NCBI GenBank assembly: GCA_963942565.1
Contig: OZ012697.1
Location: 23,876,970 to 23,940,969, forward strand
Direction of reading: 5' to 3'
From: Maea johnstoni
Taxonomy: Eukaryota; Annelida; Polychaeta; Spionida; Magelonidae
Length of the DNA stretch: 64,000 nt
This document shows, piece by piece, positions 33,246 through 44,404 of this stretch; position 1 is the first letter of the stretch, and each line of letters begins with the position of its first letter. The notes below the pieces were generated by a model that was given only the letters and a program-made list of their open reading frames with translations, ran no database searches and was not told the origin of the DNA. The position numbers were made by a program, and so were the translations under genes.

Positions 33246-33309
33246 TTTCCTTCCCGGGTCAGGCTTTGTTAAAAAAAAACTGGGAGACTGCAGGACTTTG
33301 GGTTGTTGT

Positions 33310-33416
33310 TGGATAGCTTTTAGTGCTGTGTCTCACTTCCAAAGTTGGATACTGATTAGCGCTGTGTCTCACTTCTAAAGGTGGATACTGTTAGTGCTGT
33401 GTATCACTTCCAAAGG
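33310..33416. repeat. ~40 bp minisatellite, left of the LINE
   Basis: TAGTGCTGTGTCTCACTTC plus AAAGGTGGATACTG, about three units. The same array resumes at 33976, so the LINE piece lies inside it. Confidence 0.85.
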
Positions 33417-33975
33417 TGGATACTCACTGGTGACATCACGCCTTGACTATTGTAATGGACTTCTCTGTGGAATCACTGATGAGCTGCTATGCAGGCTCCA
33501 GAAAGTCCAAAACAATGCTGCTAGAGTGGTTAGTGGCTCCAAAAAGTATGATCACATTACACCAGTTCTAAAAGATCTTCACTGGCTGCCCATCAGGAAA
33601 AGGATTGAGCTCAAGATTCTGCTTTTGACTTTCAAATGCATGCAAGGATGTGTCCCTCTATGCTTGAGGGAACTGTTAGTCAAACAAGCCAATACAAGGA
33701 CTCTTAAGATCAAACACTAAGAACTTATTACAGATACCACTCACTAATCTGAAAAGGTTTGGTGACAGAGCATTTTGTGCCTATGCACCACGCCTTTGGA
33801 ATGAGCTCCCTGACAACATCAAGGCTGCTGATAGTGTGCAAAACTTCAAGAAACAGCTGCAGTTTAATTGACTATATGGACCATGACAACCGTCCAATGA
33901 CTCTAAAGCGCTTTTGAACATTATAGGTGGAAAGGGCGCTATATCAAATATCAATTATTATTATTATTATTACTT
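33417..33975 (+). mobile_element. CR1/L2-type LINE, 5'-truncated 3' end
   Basis: The frame to 33720 encodes the C-terminal end of a reverse transcriptase ORF2: SRLDYCNGLL, LQKVQNNAARVV, DHITPVLKDLHWLPIRKR and KILLLTFK are hallmark strings of the CR1/L2/Rex group. It ends in a stop at 33718-33720. From about 33709 a neighbouring frame carries on with FGDRAFCAYAPRLWNELPD to a stop near 33870, so one frameshift separates the two. The 3' end is AAAGCGCTTTTGAAC..GGGCGCTATATC and (ATT)n. The catalytic core lies upstream and is missing; dead on arrival. A TACT on both sides may be the target duplication. Confidence 0.92.
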
Positions 33976-34142
33976 TCTAATGCTGTATCTCACTTCTAAA
34001 GGCAGATAATTTTTAGTGCTGTGTATCACTTCCAAAGGTAGATATTTTTAGTGCTGTGTCTCACTTCTAAAGGTAGATATTTTCAGTGCTGTGTCTCACT
34101 TCTAGAGGTGGATATTTTTAGTGCTGTGTCTCACTTCTGGAC
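33976..34142. repeat. ~40 bp minisatellite, right of the LINE
   Basis: Four to five more units of AGTGCTGTGTCTCACTTC, here followed by TAGATATTTT-type ends rather than GGATACTG. Confidence 0.85.
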
Positions 34143-34512
34143 AGGGTCAGTGCCTCTCATCCTCTCAGAATGCATATTAAAAAACTGCTGAAATTAATTT
34201 GAAATTTGACGTTGCGTAACAATAGAGTGGCATTTTTCTCGCTCCATCTTTGGCAGATTTTCTCACCTTCTCGCTGTGAAGATTCACCGCGTCCCCACAG
34301 ACCCTGCAACTGCAACTCGCTCATTTTTCGTAGTTGTCCGAACGTATCCAGTTGAGTAGTCAGACGAAGCGTTCTGATTGGCTGGTGCTGATAGTGTAAT
34401 CCGCGGGGACAAGTCGGTGTTTGATGGATGAAGAAGGAAACAGAACAGTGCAGCGTGCTTCCCTTATGAATACACAAATCACTTTTACAAGAAAAAAGCA
34501 AGCCACTGTTTA
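34143..34512. other. Unique segment, no gene seen
   Basis: A 114-codon minus frame (34157-34501) spans it. Its Cys/His/Ser-rich translation shows no domain, and there is no splice context. Noted as the longest frame in the window not explained by repeats or N. Confidence 0.3.
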
Positions 34513-34720
34513 TTAACCCTTATGCTGCAGGTGGCTAATTTGGCTGATGCAAAATAATGCAAAAAACCTGAAAAATGACTGAAACCCTGACATATGGGTA
34601 CTCATCTGAGAGTATTCAGCAAGAGCTTTCCAATGAATACCAACAAGACAGGGTTTAGAATATTTTCAAAAATATTTGCATCCTTGTGCTTTGGACAAGC
34701 CTCAGCATTGGAAGGGTTAA
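34513..34720 (+). mobile_element. Family A MITE, full length
   Basis: TTAACCCTTATGCTGCAGG..CAGCATTGGAAGGGTTAA, with a small loss at GGACAAGCCTCAGC. The right TTAA is shared with the following B copy. Confidence 0.92.
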
Positions 34721-35025
34721 CCCTTGGGTGCCGGTAGCGCCAAAAACTGCCTGGCAATCTTGGTGATATCTCTCTAAGACAAGCAAATTATTTGAAAATT
34801 TTCAAGAAGAAATGTTGATCAAAATCAAAGTGTTAGAGAAAGGGGCAAAAATATACACTCATGACAAGGTGCAAAATAATGTTGCTCAAAATTCATCCTA
34901 CAACTCTCCTTCAAATATATTATTGTGAATTTATGATTAATTTCAAAGTTATTTTGAAATGTATCAAAGGTCCAGATGAGTGAGATGACACTTAATTGTA
35001 AAGGAGACCAGCAAGCAACATAACC
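34717..35025 (+). mobile_element. Family B MITE with internal insertion
   Basis: TTAACCCTTGGGTGCC begins it. TTTGAAAATTTTCAAG and AACTCTCCTTCAAATAT form the stem, but ~55 unrelated bases (34835-34890) lie between. The right end decays near GAGACCAGCAAGC. 35026-35180 has CAAGT/GGCAAG-rich text distantly like the element at 59867. Confidence 0.75.
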
Positions 35026-35190
35026 ACTTGCCCCGTTGCAAGTTGCAAGTGAATTTGGCAAAAAACAGCAATGGGGCTAGCTGAACAAGACTCTGAGTGG
35101 CAGGGCAAGTGGAAGTGCCAGGGGGGGTGGGCAAGTCAACTTAGGGGCAGCTTGCCTTGCTCAGAGAATAATAATTTGCAATCTATGTTG

Positions 35191-35512
35191 TAGTGATAAT
35201 CCGATGATCGATTATAATTGATCATTGGATCGAAAGGGTTTCGATTTCGATTAATCGATCCCAAAATTTGGCAACGATAATGATTGAATTGAAATAAACA
35301 GCAAAAAGGATGTGTTTTGGCACGTCTACCTGGATGTATTTTGACGATTTTTTTCGCCAAAAACAGTACCAGAAAATGTCTCAGATATTACTTAATTAGT
35401 TGCGGAAATAGCTAATAGGTGCTGCTGGGATAAAAGCGTGCACAACCTATTAATGATCGATCATCGATCGGTTGTACCCAACCAATGATCGATCATGAAA
35501 ATCCTATCACTA
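35191..35512. mobile_element. Non-autonomous hAT element (322 bp)
   Basis: Ends TAGTGATAATCCGATGATC and AAAATCCTATCACTA. Target duplication CTATGTTG / CTTTGTTG, 7 of 8. The subterminal zones are full of ATCGAT and GATCGATCAT. No transposase. Confidence 0.88.
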
Positions 35513-35919
35513 CTTTGTTGAACCCTGGAGATCGACCTCCAGGCATAAATGGTTTAGAGTAGTTCTTCGTTATGGGATTTAGTGAGTTATTGTAATACAC
35601 AGTATGGATTAAATTGTTGTTCCATATAAGGACGTCATTGATTTCAGTTGTCATGACAACAGTTTTCCCAATTGGCGGAAACTGACCTCAAATCTCACGA
35701 CAAAAGATAAAAGTTGGATAAACAACTCATATCGCTGATTTTTTGCCCCTTTAATGTCTATCGGGAGCACAAATAATATAATCTGTTGCCATGGTAACAA
35801 TAAATCTATTGTCCTTGCCATGAATATCTTGTCTATAATTTCCGACTATAAATTCTGGTTAACCCCCACATGGTTCTCTCCGGCATCCCCTTTGCAATCC
35901 GGGGGATTTCTTCAGATTA

Positions 35920-36138
35920 GGCCTTAAAATCTTTTTGTTTGTTTCCTGTAACCCTACCCTAACAAAAAAAATTTATTCAAAAAAAATCCCTACCCTAAGG
36001 TTTTTTCCGCCTTCCCAACTCCCTATCAATGTAAAACATGCATAAAACACATTTTTTTCACCAAAACCTTTTTTACCGAAATACCTACCCTATTTTTTCG
36101 GACCGTTACAGGAAACAAACAATATTTTTTTCTTGGCC
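35920..36138 (-). mobile_element. Harbinger-like MITE, copy 2, TTA TSD
   Basis: TTA-GGCCTTAAAATC at the left and TTCTTGGCC-TTA at the right (TTA at 35917-35919 and 36139-36141), with TTTCCTGTAACC and GTTACAGGAAAC as the inner part of the inverted repeats. The body (CCTACCCTAAGG, CATGCATAAAACAC) is the reverse complement of the copy at 27931. A 3 bp TTA target with GGCC ends fits PIF/Harbinger. Confidence 0.82.
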
Positions 36139-36173
36139 TTAGATTATATCTCTTCAACTATAGTGAAATCTCC

Positions 36174-36807
36174 TTAACCTTTAAAGCTCAAAACAGCCAA
36201 AATCAGCCTCACGATTTTGACCCTTCCAATGCTGCAGCTACTTTCATCCAAAGCACAAGGATGCAAAGATTTTTGAAAACCATCTAAACCCTGTCATGTT
36301 GGTATTCATTGGATAGCTCTCGCTGAGTACTCTTAGATGAGTACCCATATGTCAGAGTTTCAGTCATTTGGTTTTGGACAAATTAGCCACCAGCAGCATA
36401 AGGGTCAACTTTTTAATGCTCAAATCAGCCAAAATCAGCCTGACAATATTAATGAAATCTTGGAAAATATTTGAAGAGGAAATATCATTCAAAATATTGC
36501 CAACAAATTTCTTTCAAACATATTGTGTTCATTCTAAATTTTAACGGTGCCAATCCCTAGAAATCTTAGCATACCTTTAATTATTGGACATGTATACCAT
36601 TAGCTCCCTATAAAAGCTTGGTTGTATTGGTGAAATCTATCTAAAACAGTCTAGAGTAAGTGAGATATTTGAAGGGGAAATATTGGTCAGAACTTAACCA
36701 ACAAAATTGTCCTCCAAATTTTTTCTGCATATATAAGATAGCTGCTTGCAAAAGCATCATAGAGCCAGGTAACGGTTGTCAAGGAGATCTCTAGGCATAC
36801 ATCGGTT
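36174..36807 (+). mobile_element. Diverged family B copies split by family A
   Basis: 36174-36217 (TTAACCTTTAAAGCTC, CAGCCAAAATCAGCCTCACG) is a B left end. After the A insert, 36411-36590 restarts a B left end and body, and 36600-36807 is another diverged B body ending GGCATACATCGGTTAA. The order implies successive insertions into B. Confidence 0.65.
36218..36408 (-). mobile_element. Family A MITE inside family B
   Basis: TGACCCTTCCAATGCTGCAGC to CACCAGCAGCATAAGGGTCA. Both outer targets read TGA/TCA in place of TTAA. A ~20 bp deletion lies before TTTGGTTTTGG. Confidence 0.85.
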
Positions 36808-36867
36808 AACGTTTGTCCCTCAAAAATCTAATAAGTGATCTTGCTTGAAAGTGACTAAAGACACCCT

Positions 36868-37115
36868 ACGACCTTCGACCTCTATGTCATGACCTTGACC
36901 TTTTTCTTGTGAATCCATCATCATCAAAAGATTATGATTTCATTACTTTTTGTTGGGGATGGTGGAGTTGTTTTTGCATTTAATCCCTATCAAAGCCTCA
37001 AGATTTAACCCTTTAACATTCGACCTCTATGTCATGACCTTGACCTCTTTCTTGTGAATCCATCATCATCAAAAGATTATGATTCCATTACCTTTTGTTG
37101 GGGATGTTGGAATTG
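36868..37115. repeat. ~152 bp-offset duplication
   Basis: CGACCTCTATGTCATGACC, TTCTTGTGAATCCATC and AAAAGATTATGATTYCATTA occur at 36868 and 37020. Confidence 0.88.
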
Positions 37116-37261
37116 CATTATGAGTCCTATCTTTGGAGATGGCAGTGATCCTTCAGCCTGTTCTTTGCCTTGTGAGTGAAATACATCATGTTGATCTGGT
37201 TAGGGCTGAGGAGATAGGCTGTCCCTGCTCTCCTTGGAGACTCTATCATTGACCTATTGCG

Positions 37262-38070
37262 TTAACCCTTAAACCCCTGACTGGGCCATATAATTTCTTT
37301 AACCCTTAAATCTCGGTCTGGGCCATTAAATTTCTTTACCCTTAAACCCCTGTCTGGGCCATAAAATTTCTTTAACCCTTAAACCCCTGTCTGGGCCATA
37401 ACATATCTTTAACCCTTAAACCCATGTCTGGGCCATAAAATTTCTTTAACCCTTAAACCCCTGTCTGGGCCATAAAATTCCTTTAAACCTTAAACCCCTG
37501 TCTGGGCCATAAATTTCTTTAACACTTAAACCCATGTCTTGGTCATAAATTTCTTTAACACTTAAACCCATGTCTTGGTCATAAATTTCTTTAACACTTA
37601 AACCCATGTCTTGGTCATAAATTTCTTTAACACTTAAACCCTTATCTAGCACTCAAGATACCTTCAACCCTTAAACCCCTTCACGATTCCTTTTAACCCC
37701 TATCCAGGCATCAAGACTCCTTTAAACTCTAAACCACTGTCTGGGCCATAACATTTCTTTAACCTTTAGACACCTATCTAGGACTTCAGATTTTGTTAAC
37801 CCTTAAATCCCTATCTCAGCCATAAAATTGCTTTAACCCTTAAACCCATGTCTTGGCCATAAAATTCCTTTAACCCTTAAACCCCTGTCTGGGCCATAAA
37901 ATTCCTATAACCCTTAAACCCTCATCTAGCTCAGAAAAATGCCTTTAACCCTTAATCTCCTATCTAGTCTTTAACCCCCATTCTAAGCCTCAAGATATTC
38001 CTTAAACACTTAAATCCCTATCCAAGCCTTAACATTATATAAAGCCCTATTTAGGACTCAAGATGTATAC
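37262..38070. repeat. ~38 bp minisatellite, ~19 units, with a nested expansion
   Basis: The unit is CCCTTAAACCCCTGTCTGGG plus CCATAAAATTTCTTTAA. Between about 37510 and 37640 a 36 bp variant (AACACTTAAACCCATGTC, TTGGTCATAAATTTC) is amplified about four times. Since 36 is a multiple of three, this gives the repetitive minus-strand frame with a 12-residue period. The units decay to the right. Confidence 0.92.
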
Positions 38071-38234
38071 TTGTTTGAACTGATGGTTGCCATCCTCAGG
38101 GCTCTCAAATCCCCACATACATGATTATAAAAGGAGGAGTAGTTTATGTTTATAGAATTACATCCATATCTATCTCTCCATCCATTACCTAACTCATCTA
38201 TCAAATCTGCCACCCACGAAACCCTGAATGTGTT

Positions 38235-38419
38235 GAGAATATCATTCTCAGAAACACATTTTTCAGAAACAATTTGATGGAGAAATTTTAATCGCCACCC
38301 AACCCATAATTCTCCATCAAATATATTGTGAACTTATAAACACTTGCAAAGCTATTTTCAAAAATATTATTGGTGCTGACAACTTTCCTTGAGTAGATCT
38401 CCTGGCATGAAGGGGTTAA
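38235..38419 (+). mobile_element. Family B MITE, left end missing
   Basis: AACAATTTGATGGAGAAATTT and ATTCTCCATCAAATATATTG form the stem. It ends TCTCCTGGCATGAAGGGGTTAA, sharing TTAA with the next A copy. Confidence 0.82.
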
Positions 38420-38649
38420 CCCTTATGCTGCTGGTGGCTAATTTGCCCAATTCAAATTTAGGCAAAAAAACTGAAAATGATGCAAAAGACCAAATAAATG
38501 ATTGAAACCCTGCCATATGGGTACTCATCTGATAGTACTCAGCGAGAGCTGTCAAACAATTCCCAACATGGCAGGGTTTGGATGGTTATCAAAAATATTA
38601 GCGTCCTTGTTTTTTTGGACGAAAGTAGCCTCAGCATTGAAAGGGTTAA
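38416..38649 (+). mobile_element. Family A MITE, full length with internal duplication
   Basis: TTAACCCTTATGCTGCTGG..AGCATTGAAAGGGTTAA. The AAACTGAAAATGATGCAAAAG zone is locally doubled, making it ~20 bp longer than usual. 38650-39410 holds no feature I recognise. Confidence 0.92.
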
Positions 38650-39410
38650 ATTGCTCTTGGCACCGGCGAGATCGGATGAGGGATGTGTCCTATGATTTGA
38701 TTGGACAATGACAGAGTTTGTTTTGCGATGCTTTTAGACACATATGGTAATATTATGAGGAGGAGTGGGGGTCCGTAATTGTATTATTTATGTAATCTCA
38801 CTGTTATCTGTTTAGAGAAGGGATGATTTCGTTACGGATAATGGATCCTGGTCCCAAAAAGCATTTTATATCCTTGTTGACATTTAGATGATTCTCAGGT
38901 TGTAGTTCTCAGGGAAGTTGTTTTCCAATAAGGTCAAGATGGATGTTTTGGTTTTGGTTTGGAATATTTATTTGGTCTCGATAGACAATATTTTACTGGC
39001 GTAAAAGGCCCTTTTCTAGGCTTGTAGGATGTCCACTCTTGTTGGATGATGCCATTTAAAGAAAAGAACTGATTTATTAGTTAATTAATAGGGTGAAATT
39101 GCTTTCAATATGAAAACACTGAAAAACTATTGGTCAGGCAATTCTTTGAATTCATGTCTGTTAGTTGCATAAAACACTTTGGTATTAATGGGTAAACACC
39201 TTATTTCACATTAGAAAAAAAATCTGTTTAAATTTCACTGCAACATAAACGTTAAGTATGCATATTGACCTAAAAACCCAGGCACAGCCACCTTTAAATA
39301 AGATTTATGAAATTCAAAACAGTCATAAAAATGTAATGTTAGACTTTTAAACCGGTGGTTTTATTTCAACATGCACTAATCATATTATCCCTAGCATAAC
39401 CAAAGGTGTG

Positions 39411-39411
39411 T

Positions 39412-39456
<45 letters not shown>
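39411..39456. repeat. (GA)n microsatellite
   Basis: Short GA run with one AAA interruption, preceded by GGTGTGTGA. Confidence 0.95.
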
Positions 39457-39458
<2 letters not shown>

Positions 39459-39821
39459 TAAGACTGTAACAGACAGCGAGACAGTCAAAGGGAGATAAAT
39501 ATGGTTACCTGATGAGAGAAATATGAATTAACCTGACCATATACAGAAACTAGCTGCATGGTAGATTGGTTTGGAAAGACAGTAAATATATGCATAGAAT
39601 TTACCTAACCATGGTAAGAATGACAGTAAACATATACACAGGCTCCTAAAACACAGGCTGCAATCACTCTCAGCAGCTTAGCTGTGCTTCATGCAGGCTG
39701 AAACCAGTTGCCAATTAGCAGTTAAGTCTGTACCTCTACCGTTGCCGGGACCATTAGTGATGCGGGATGCGGTTGCTAATGGTGATTGGTTATATGTTAA
39801 GTGGAGCTGGCTTTCTAATTA

Positions 39822-40021
39822 NNNNNNNNNNNNNNNNNNNNNNNNNNNNNNNNNNNNNNNNNNNNNNNNNNNNNNNNNNNNNNNNNNNNNNNNNNNNNNN
39901 NNNNNNNNNNNNNNNNNNNNNNNNNNNNNNNNNNNNNNNNNNNNNNNNNNNNNNNNNNNNNNNNNNNNNNNNNNNNNNNNNNNNNNNNNNNNNNNNNNNN
40001 NNNNNNNNNNNNNNNNNNNNN
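39822..40021. other. Assembly gap, 200 N
   Basis: Exactly 200 N, a conventional placeholder length, immediately left of the 49 bp minisatellite, which probably caused the break. The long frames spanning it have no meaning. Confidence 0.98.
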
Positions 40022-40985
40022 TGAAACACAAATACTGTAAAACCTCTGAGATGTGAATACCTACATATTGTGAACACTTGAGTTGTGAAAACCTCTGAGA
40101 TGTGAACACCTATATACTGTGAACACTTGAGTTGTGAAAACCTCTGAGATGTGAACACCTATATACTGTGAACACTTGAGTTGTGAAAACCTCTGAGATG
40201 TGAACACCTATATACTGTGAACACTTGAGTTGTGAAAACCTCTGAGATGTGAACGCATATATATTGTAAACACTTAAGGTTTGAATACCTCGGAGATGTG
40301 AACACCTATACATTGCGAATACTTCTGTTGTGAACACCTTTGAGATGTGAACCCTTATATATTGTGAACACTTGAGTTGTGAAAACCTTAGAGATATGAA
40401 CACCTATATATTGTGAACACTTAAGTTTTGAAAAACTATTAGATGTGAACACTTATATACTGTGAACACTTTTGTTGTGAAAACCTCTGAGATGTGAACA
40501 CCTATATATTGTGAACACTTTTGTTGTGAAAACCTCTGAGATGTGAACACATATATTGTGAACACTTGAGTTGTGAAAACTTTTGAGATGGGAACCCTTA
40601 TATATTGTGAACACTTCTGTTGTGAAAACCTTAGAGATATGAACAACTATATATTGTGAACACTAAAGTTTTGAAAAACTATGAGATGTGAACACCTATA
40701 TATTGTGAACACTTTAGTTGCGAAAACCTCTGAGATGTGAACACATATATTGTGAACACTTTAGTTGTGAAAACTTTTGAGATGGGAACACCTACATATT
40801 GTGAACACTTCTGTTGTGAAAACCTTAGAGATATATGAACAACTATATATTGTGAACACTTAAGTTTTGAAAAACTATGAGATGTGTACACTTATATACG
40901 GTGAACACTTTTGTTGTGAAAACCTTAGAGATATGAACACCTATATATTGTGAACACTAAAGTTTTGAAAAACTATAAGATGTGA
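40022..40985. repeat. 49 bp minisatellite, ~20 units
   Basis: The unit is GAGATGTGAACACCTATATA, TTGTGAACACTT, GAGTTGTGAAAACCTCT. The first four units are almost identical; later ones alternate between types (TTTTGAGATGGGAAC, TTAGAGATATGAAC), a hint of multi-unit spread. The true size is unknown because it borders the gap. The minus-strand frames are by-products. Confidence 0.95.
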
Positions 40986-41258
40986 ATACTTTTGCCCTGG
41001 GTGTGCACATCTCAAGGATTTCGCTAAAGTTTGTTGATATATTTGTGTAAAGCAAGTTTTTATCACTCTTTTGTCTTATGCTGGCCAGAAAACCTGATTG
41101 TTTAGATGATATATTTCCCTCAAAGTCATCTTGTGGAAAATGTTTGAAATATGCCGAGTGGATTATTGATTCGGAGTCAGATGTTTCTGAGTGAGACTGA
41201 TTGAGAGGGATTAGTAAGTTAATCTCCTCTGTCACCATGAGATTAGTGCTAAGATGGA

Positions 41259-41479
41259 TTAACCTATATACGTCTGCAGCGGCCAAAAAGACGTACAAAT
41301 TTGCTAATATCTTTCTAAAAAAATTATCTTTCAAAAAATATTTGAAGGGGAAATGTGTATCACAACTAAATGAACAACTTTCCTTCAAATATTTTGTAAA
41401 GTCTCGCTTTATTACAAAGTTATCTTCAAAATTGTCATGCATCCAGACGTACATTATGAAAGGAATGTTAATGGGTTAA
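41259..41479 (+). mobile_element. Family B MITE, full length
   Basis: TTAACCTATATACGTCTGC..TTAATGGGTTAA, both TTAA intact. It retains CAGCGGCCAAAAAGACG and CCTTCAAATATTTTGTAAAG. Confidence 0.9.
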
Positions 41480-41746
41480 ATTCTGTGTATTACATGAATC
41501 CACTTAGCAGCAAAGTCCTGAAACACGAGAGTGCTGTTGTCAACCTATCACTTATCACCGATTATCGCATAGAAACTTGTCAATACCACATTGCTGTCAG
41601 TGCCTCTGGCAGTAGTTATTACGATGCCGTGGCATTGATAATAGTTCTGTTTCCGATAGTTTCTTTAATTACCAGAAAGCCATTTCATTGAAGGTTTGAT
41701 TTCCTAGTTATATATTTTCTGAGAGTTAAGACATCAGCCGAATGTT

Positions 41747-41925
41747 TTAACCCTTCCAATGCTAAGGCGACTTTCATCCAAAGCACACAGACACAACTAT
41801 TTTCGAAATCCATCTAAACCCTGTCATGCTGGTATTCATTGGATAGCTCTTGCTTAGCACTCGGATGAGTAGCTATGTGCTAGTGTTTCAGTCATTTTTC
41901 AGGTTTTTTGCAACATTGGGAAATC
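41747..41925 (-). mobile_element. Family A MITE, distal end lost
   Basis: TTAACCCTTCCAATGCTAAGG to TTTTTCAGGTTTTTTGC. The GCCACCAGCAGCAT end is replaced by GGGAAATCGC and then a B body. Confidence 0.85.
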
Positions 41926-41939
41926 GCAAAAAATTTTGC

Positions 41940-42111
41940 TGCAGGTCCTTATGTCTCAAAAATATTTTAAGGAGAATTGTCTACCAGGAATCAGCTAACA
42001 ACTCTCCTTCAAATATTTTGTCAACTAATGCTTTAGCAATAAGTTATTTCCATAAGTACCATAGATCCAGACAACATTTGTCATTGAGACATCTAGGCAT
42101 GAATGTGTTAA
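41940..42111 (+). mobile_element. Family B MITE, left end missing
   Basis: Stem AATATTTTAAGGAGAATTG / AACTCTCCTTCAAATATTTTG. Ends GGCATGAATGTGTTAA, shared with the next copy. Confidence 0.82.
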
Positions 42112-42329
42112 CTCATTAATACTTGCAGCGGCCAAAGCAGCCTGACAATTTGGGTAAAATCAAAAGCAAATTTAGGAAAATATTCCAATGAGAAATATTC
42201 ATCAGAATACTACAACCAACTCTCCTTCAAATAATTTCTAAGATAAGTCTTAATTTCCTAGTAATGGTCAAAATTATCAAACATCCAGACGACAATTTCA
42301 TGAGTAACTCTTGATCATGAATGTGTTAA
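42108..42329 (+). mobile_element. Family B MITE, full length
   Basis: TTAACTCATTAATACTTGC..CATGAATGTGTTAA. The two abutting B copies share the CATGAATGTGTTAA end, so they may be a tandem duplication. Confidence 0.88.
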
Positions 42330-42409
42330 TGATTGGTGTATGTTTGAGGCACGTCCTTGTGTCTCAGCTGCCTGGCTCTGATTGATCCGGTATGTGTGTA
42401 TTGTGAGGT

Positions 42410-43250
42410 TAGCAGGCAGGCAGCAAGGCAGACCGAGTTCCTACACACGGCCCTCAGATCATCCGGCAGGCAGGCAGCAGAGCAGGCCGAATTCCTACAC
42501 ACGGTCCTCAGATCATCCGGCAGCAGGGCAGCAGATCAGGCTGAGTTCCTACACACAGGCCTCAGAGCGAGTTCATACACACAGGCATCCGATCGTCAGG
42601 CAACAGATCAGGCCGAGTTCCTACACACAGGCCTGACAGATCGTCAGGCAGCAGTGCAGGCAGAAGATCAGGCCGAGTTCCCACACACGGTCCTTAGATC
42701 GTCAGGCAGCAGTGCAGGCCGAGTTCCTACACACGGTCCTTAGATTGTCAGGAAGGTGTGCAGGCCGAGTTCCTACACACGGCCCTCAGATCATCCGGCA
42801 GTTTAAGGCAGCAGATCAGGCCGAGTTCCTACACACGGTCCTTAGATCGTCAGGCAGCAGAGCAGGCCGAGTTCCTACACACGGTCCTTAGATTGTCAGG
42901 CAGTCAGGCAGCAGATCAGGCCGAGTTCCTACACACGGTCCTTAAATCGTCAGGCAGTACAGCTGGCCGAGTTCCTACACACGGTCCTTAGATTGTCAGG
43001 CAGCAGGGCAGGCCGAGTTCCTACCCACGGACCTCAAATCGTCAGGCTGTTAGGCAGTTAGGCAGCAGAACAGGCTGAGTTCCCACACACGGTCCCTAGA
43101 TCGTCAGGCAGCAGAGCAGGCCGAGTTCCCACACAAGGTCCCTAGATCGTCAGGCAGTAGAGCAGGCCGAGTTCCTACACACGGTCCTCAGGTCGTCAAG
43201 CTGCAGAGCAGGCCGAGTTCCTTCACTAAGACCTCAAACTGTCACTAAAC
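42410..43250. repeat. ~46 bp GC-rich minisatellite, ~17 units
   Basis: The unit is CAGGCAGCAGAGCAGG, CCGAGTTCCTACACACGG, TCCTTAGATCGT. Units vary by 4-16 bp in the CAGGCAG part. Several frames are open for up to 128 codons because the unit holds no stop in some phases; I do not call these genes. Confidence 0.94.
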
Positions 43251-43289
43251 CTAGATGGCTACAGAGTGCTGTGCAACTGAGGGGTAAGG

Positions 43290-43580
43290 ATCTATGTGCC
43301 CATACCATGAGTTTTTAACTGCGACTGGATACATGATTTGAGTATTAGCCGGGAATAATTGGTGAAACACTCCAGACATAGAGATACAAAACATGCTGGT
43401 AGTATTGATAACTGAAGACCGTCAATGAACATAGATGAACATAGATATATGTGCCTATACCCTGAATTTTTAACTGCGACTGGACACATTATTTGAGTAT
43501 ATATTATAGCAGGGAATAATTGGTGGAACTCTCCAGGGTTAGAGTTACAAAACATGCTTGTAGTATTGATACTTGAAGGT
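43290..43580. repeat. ~158 bp-offset duplication
   Basis: GAGTTTTTAACTGCGACTGG, TTTGAGTATTAGCCGGG and CAAAACATGCTGGTAGTATTG recur about 158 bp on with small changes. Confidence 0.87.
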
Positions 43581-43599
43581 GGGGAATAATGGATTCAAG

Positions 43600-44006
43600 T
43601 GGTTAAGTCATTTTAAGTCACGATCGTAGACAGAGATGGATTCTGGGATAGCTGAACGCAGATGAGCGACCGAGTGCTGTAGCGAGGAATGGAGCTCTCC
43701 AGGGCACGAGGGAACTCTCCGCGAAGGAGGTAGAGAACAGGTGGCTTATCGAGAGCGCCTTTACACCTGACGCCTGACACTTGTCACCTGACACCTGCTC
43801 CCTGATTGATTGTGGCGGAATCTCGGCGTTACGTTACGCCGTCCTTATCGGGTGAAAGACGGACAGGAAGTGATCAGATTTACCGTGGAATATTGCGAAG
43901 AATCTCATATAACCAGGACACTTGCAAGGATGCAAGGAAATCGTAAACTCCACAATTGACAGGTAGGATGCATCCCCATTAGGACATTGCCATGAAAAAA
44001 TGTATT
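43600..44006. other. Mostly unique segment, duplicated at its right
   Basis: Holds tandem CACCTGAC words at 43770-43800. TACGTTACGCCGTCCTTATC with AAAGACG..ACAGGAAGT (43832) recurs at 44232, the two lying on either side of the A copy at 44007. No coding signal. Confidence 0.45.
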
Positions 44007-44218
44007 TTAACCCTTATGCTGATGTCAGCTAATTTTGCCAATACAAAATGATGCATAAAATCTGAAAAATGATTGAAACCCTGGCAAATGGGTACTCATC
44101 TGAGAGTACTCGGTGAGAGCTTTCCGATGAATACCAAAATGACAGGTTTAAAATGGTTTTCAGAATTTTTTGGTCCTTGTAATTCAGACGAAAGTAGCCT
44201 CAGCATTGGAAGGGTTAA
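44007..44218 (+). mobile_element. Family A MITE, full length
   Basis: TTAACCCTTATGCTGATGTC..CAGCATTGGAAGGGTTAA, both TTAA intact, between duplicated host blocks. Confidence 0.92.
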
Positions 44219-44404
44219 TAGTAGAGTAATTGCTGTGTTACGTTACGCCGTCCTTATCACATGAAAGACGCACAGGAAGTAATCAGAATCACCATGGAAT
44301 ATTGAAATCTGATATAGCTTAAAATCCCACGAAAGTGGTAAACTTCAGGATTGACAGGTAGGGTGCCTTCCCATCAGGAAACTGCCATCAAAATGTATTT
44401 TGAT

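Noticed and set aside
39691-40158. Frames of up to 122 codons across the N run
   Set aside because: Most of the length is unknown sequence, the rest is minisatellite.
40110-41454. Minus-strand repetitive frames (97, 80, 70 and 165 codons)
   Set aside because: The first three read the 49 bp minisatellite. The 165-codon one (40957-41454) begins inside a family B MITE and ends in the minisatellite; no domain seen.
42357-42991. Gln/Ala-rich repetitive frames in the 46 bp minisatellite
   Set aside because: Open in several phases simply because the GC-rich unit lacks stops; no start context or splice signals.
42410-43250. CRISPR-like regular repeats
   Set aside because: Contiguous tandem units without unique spacers, in an animal genome; a minisatellite.
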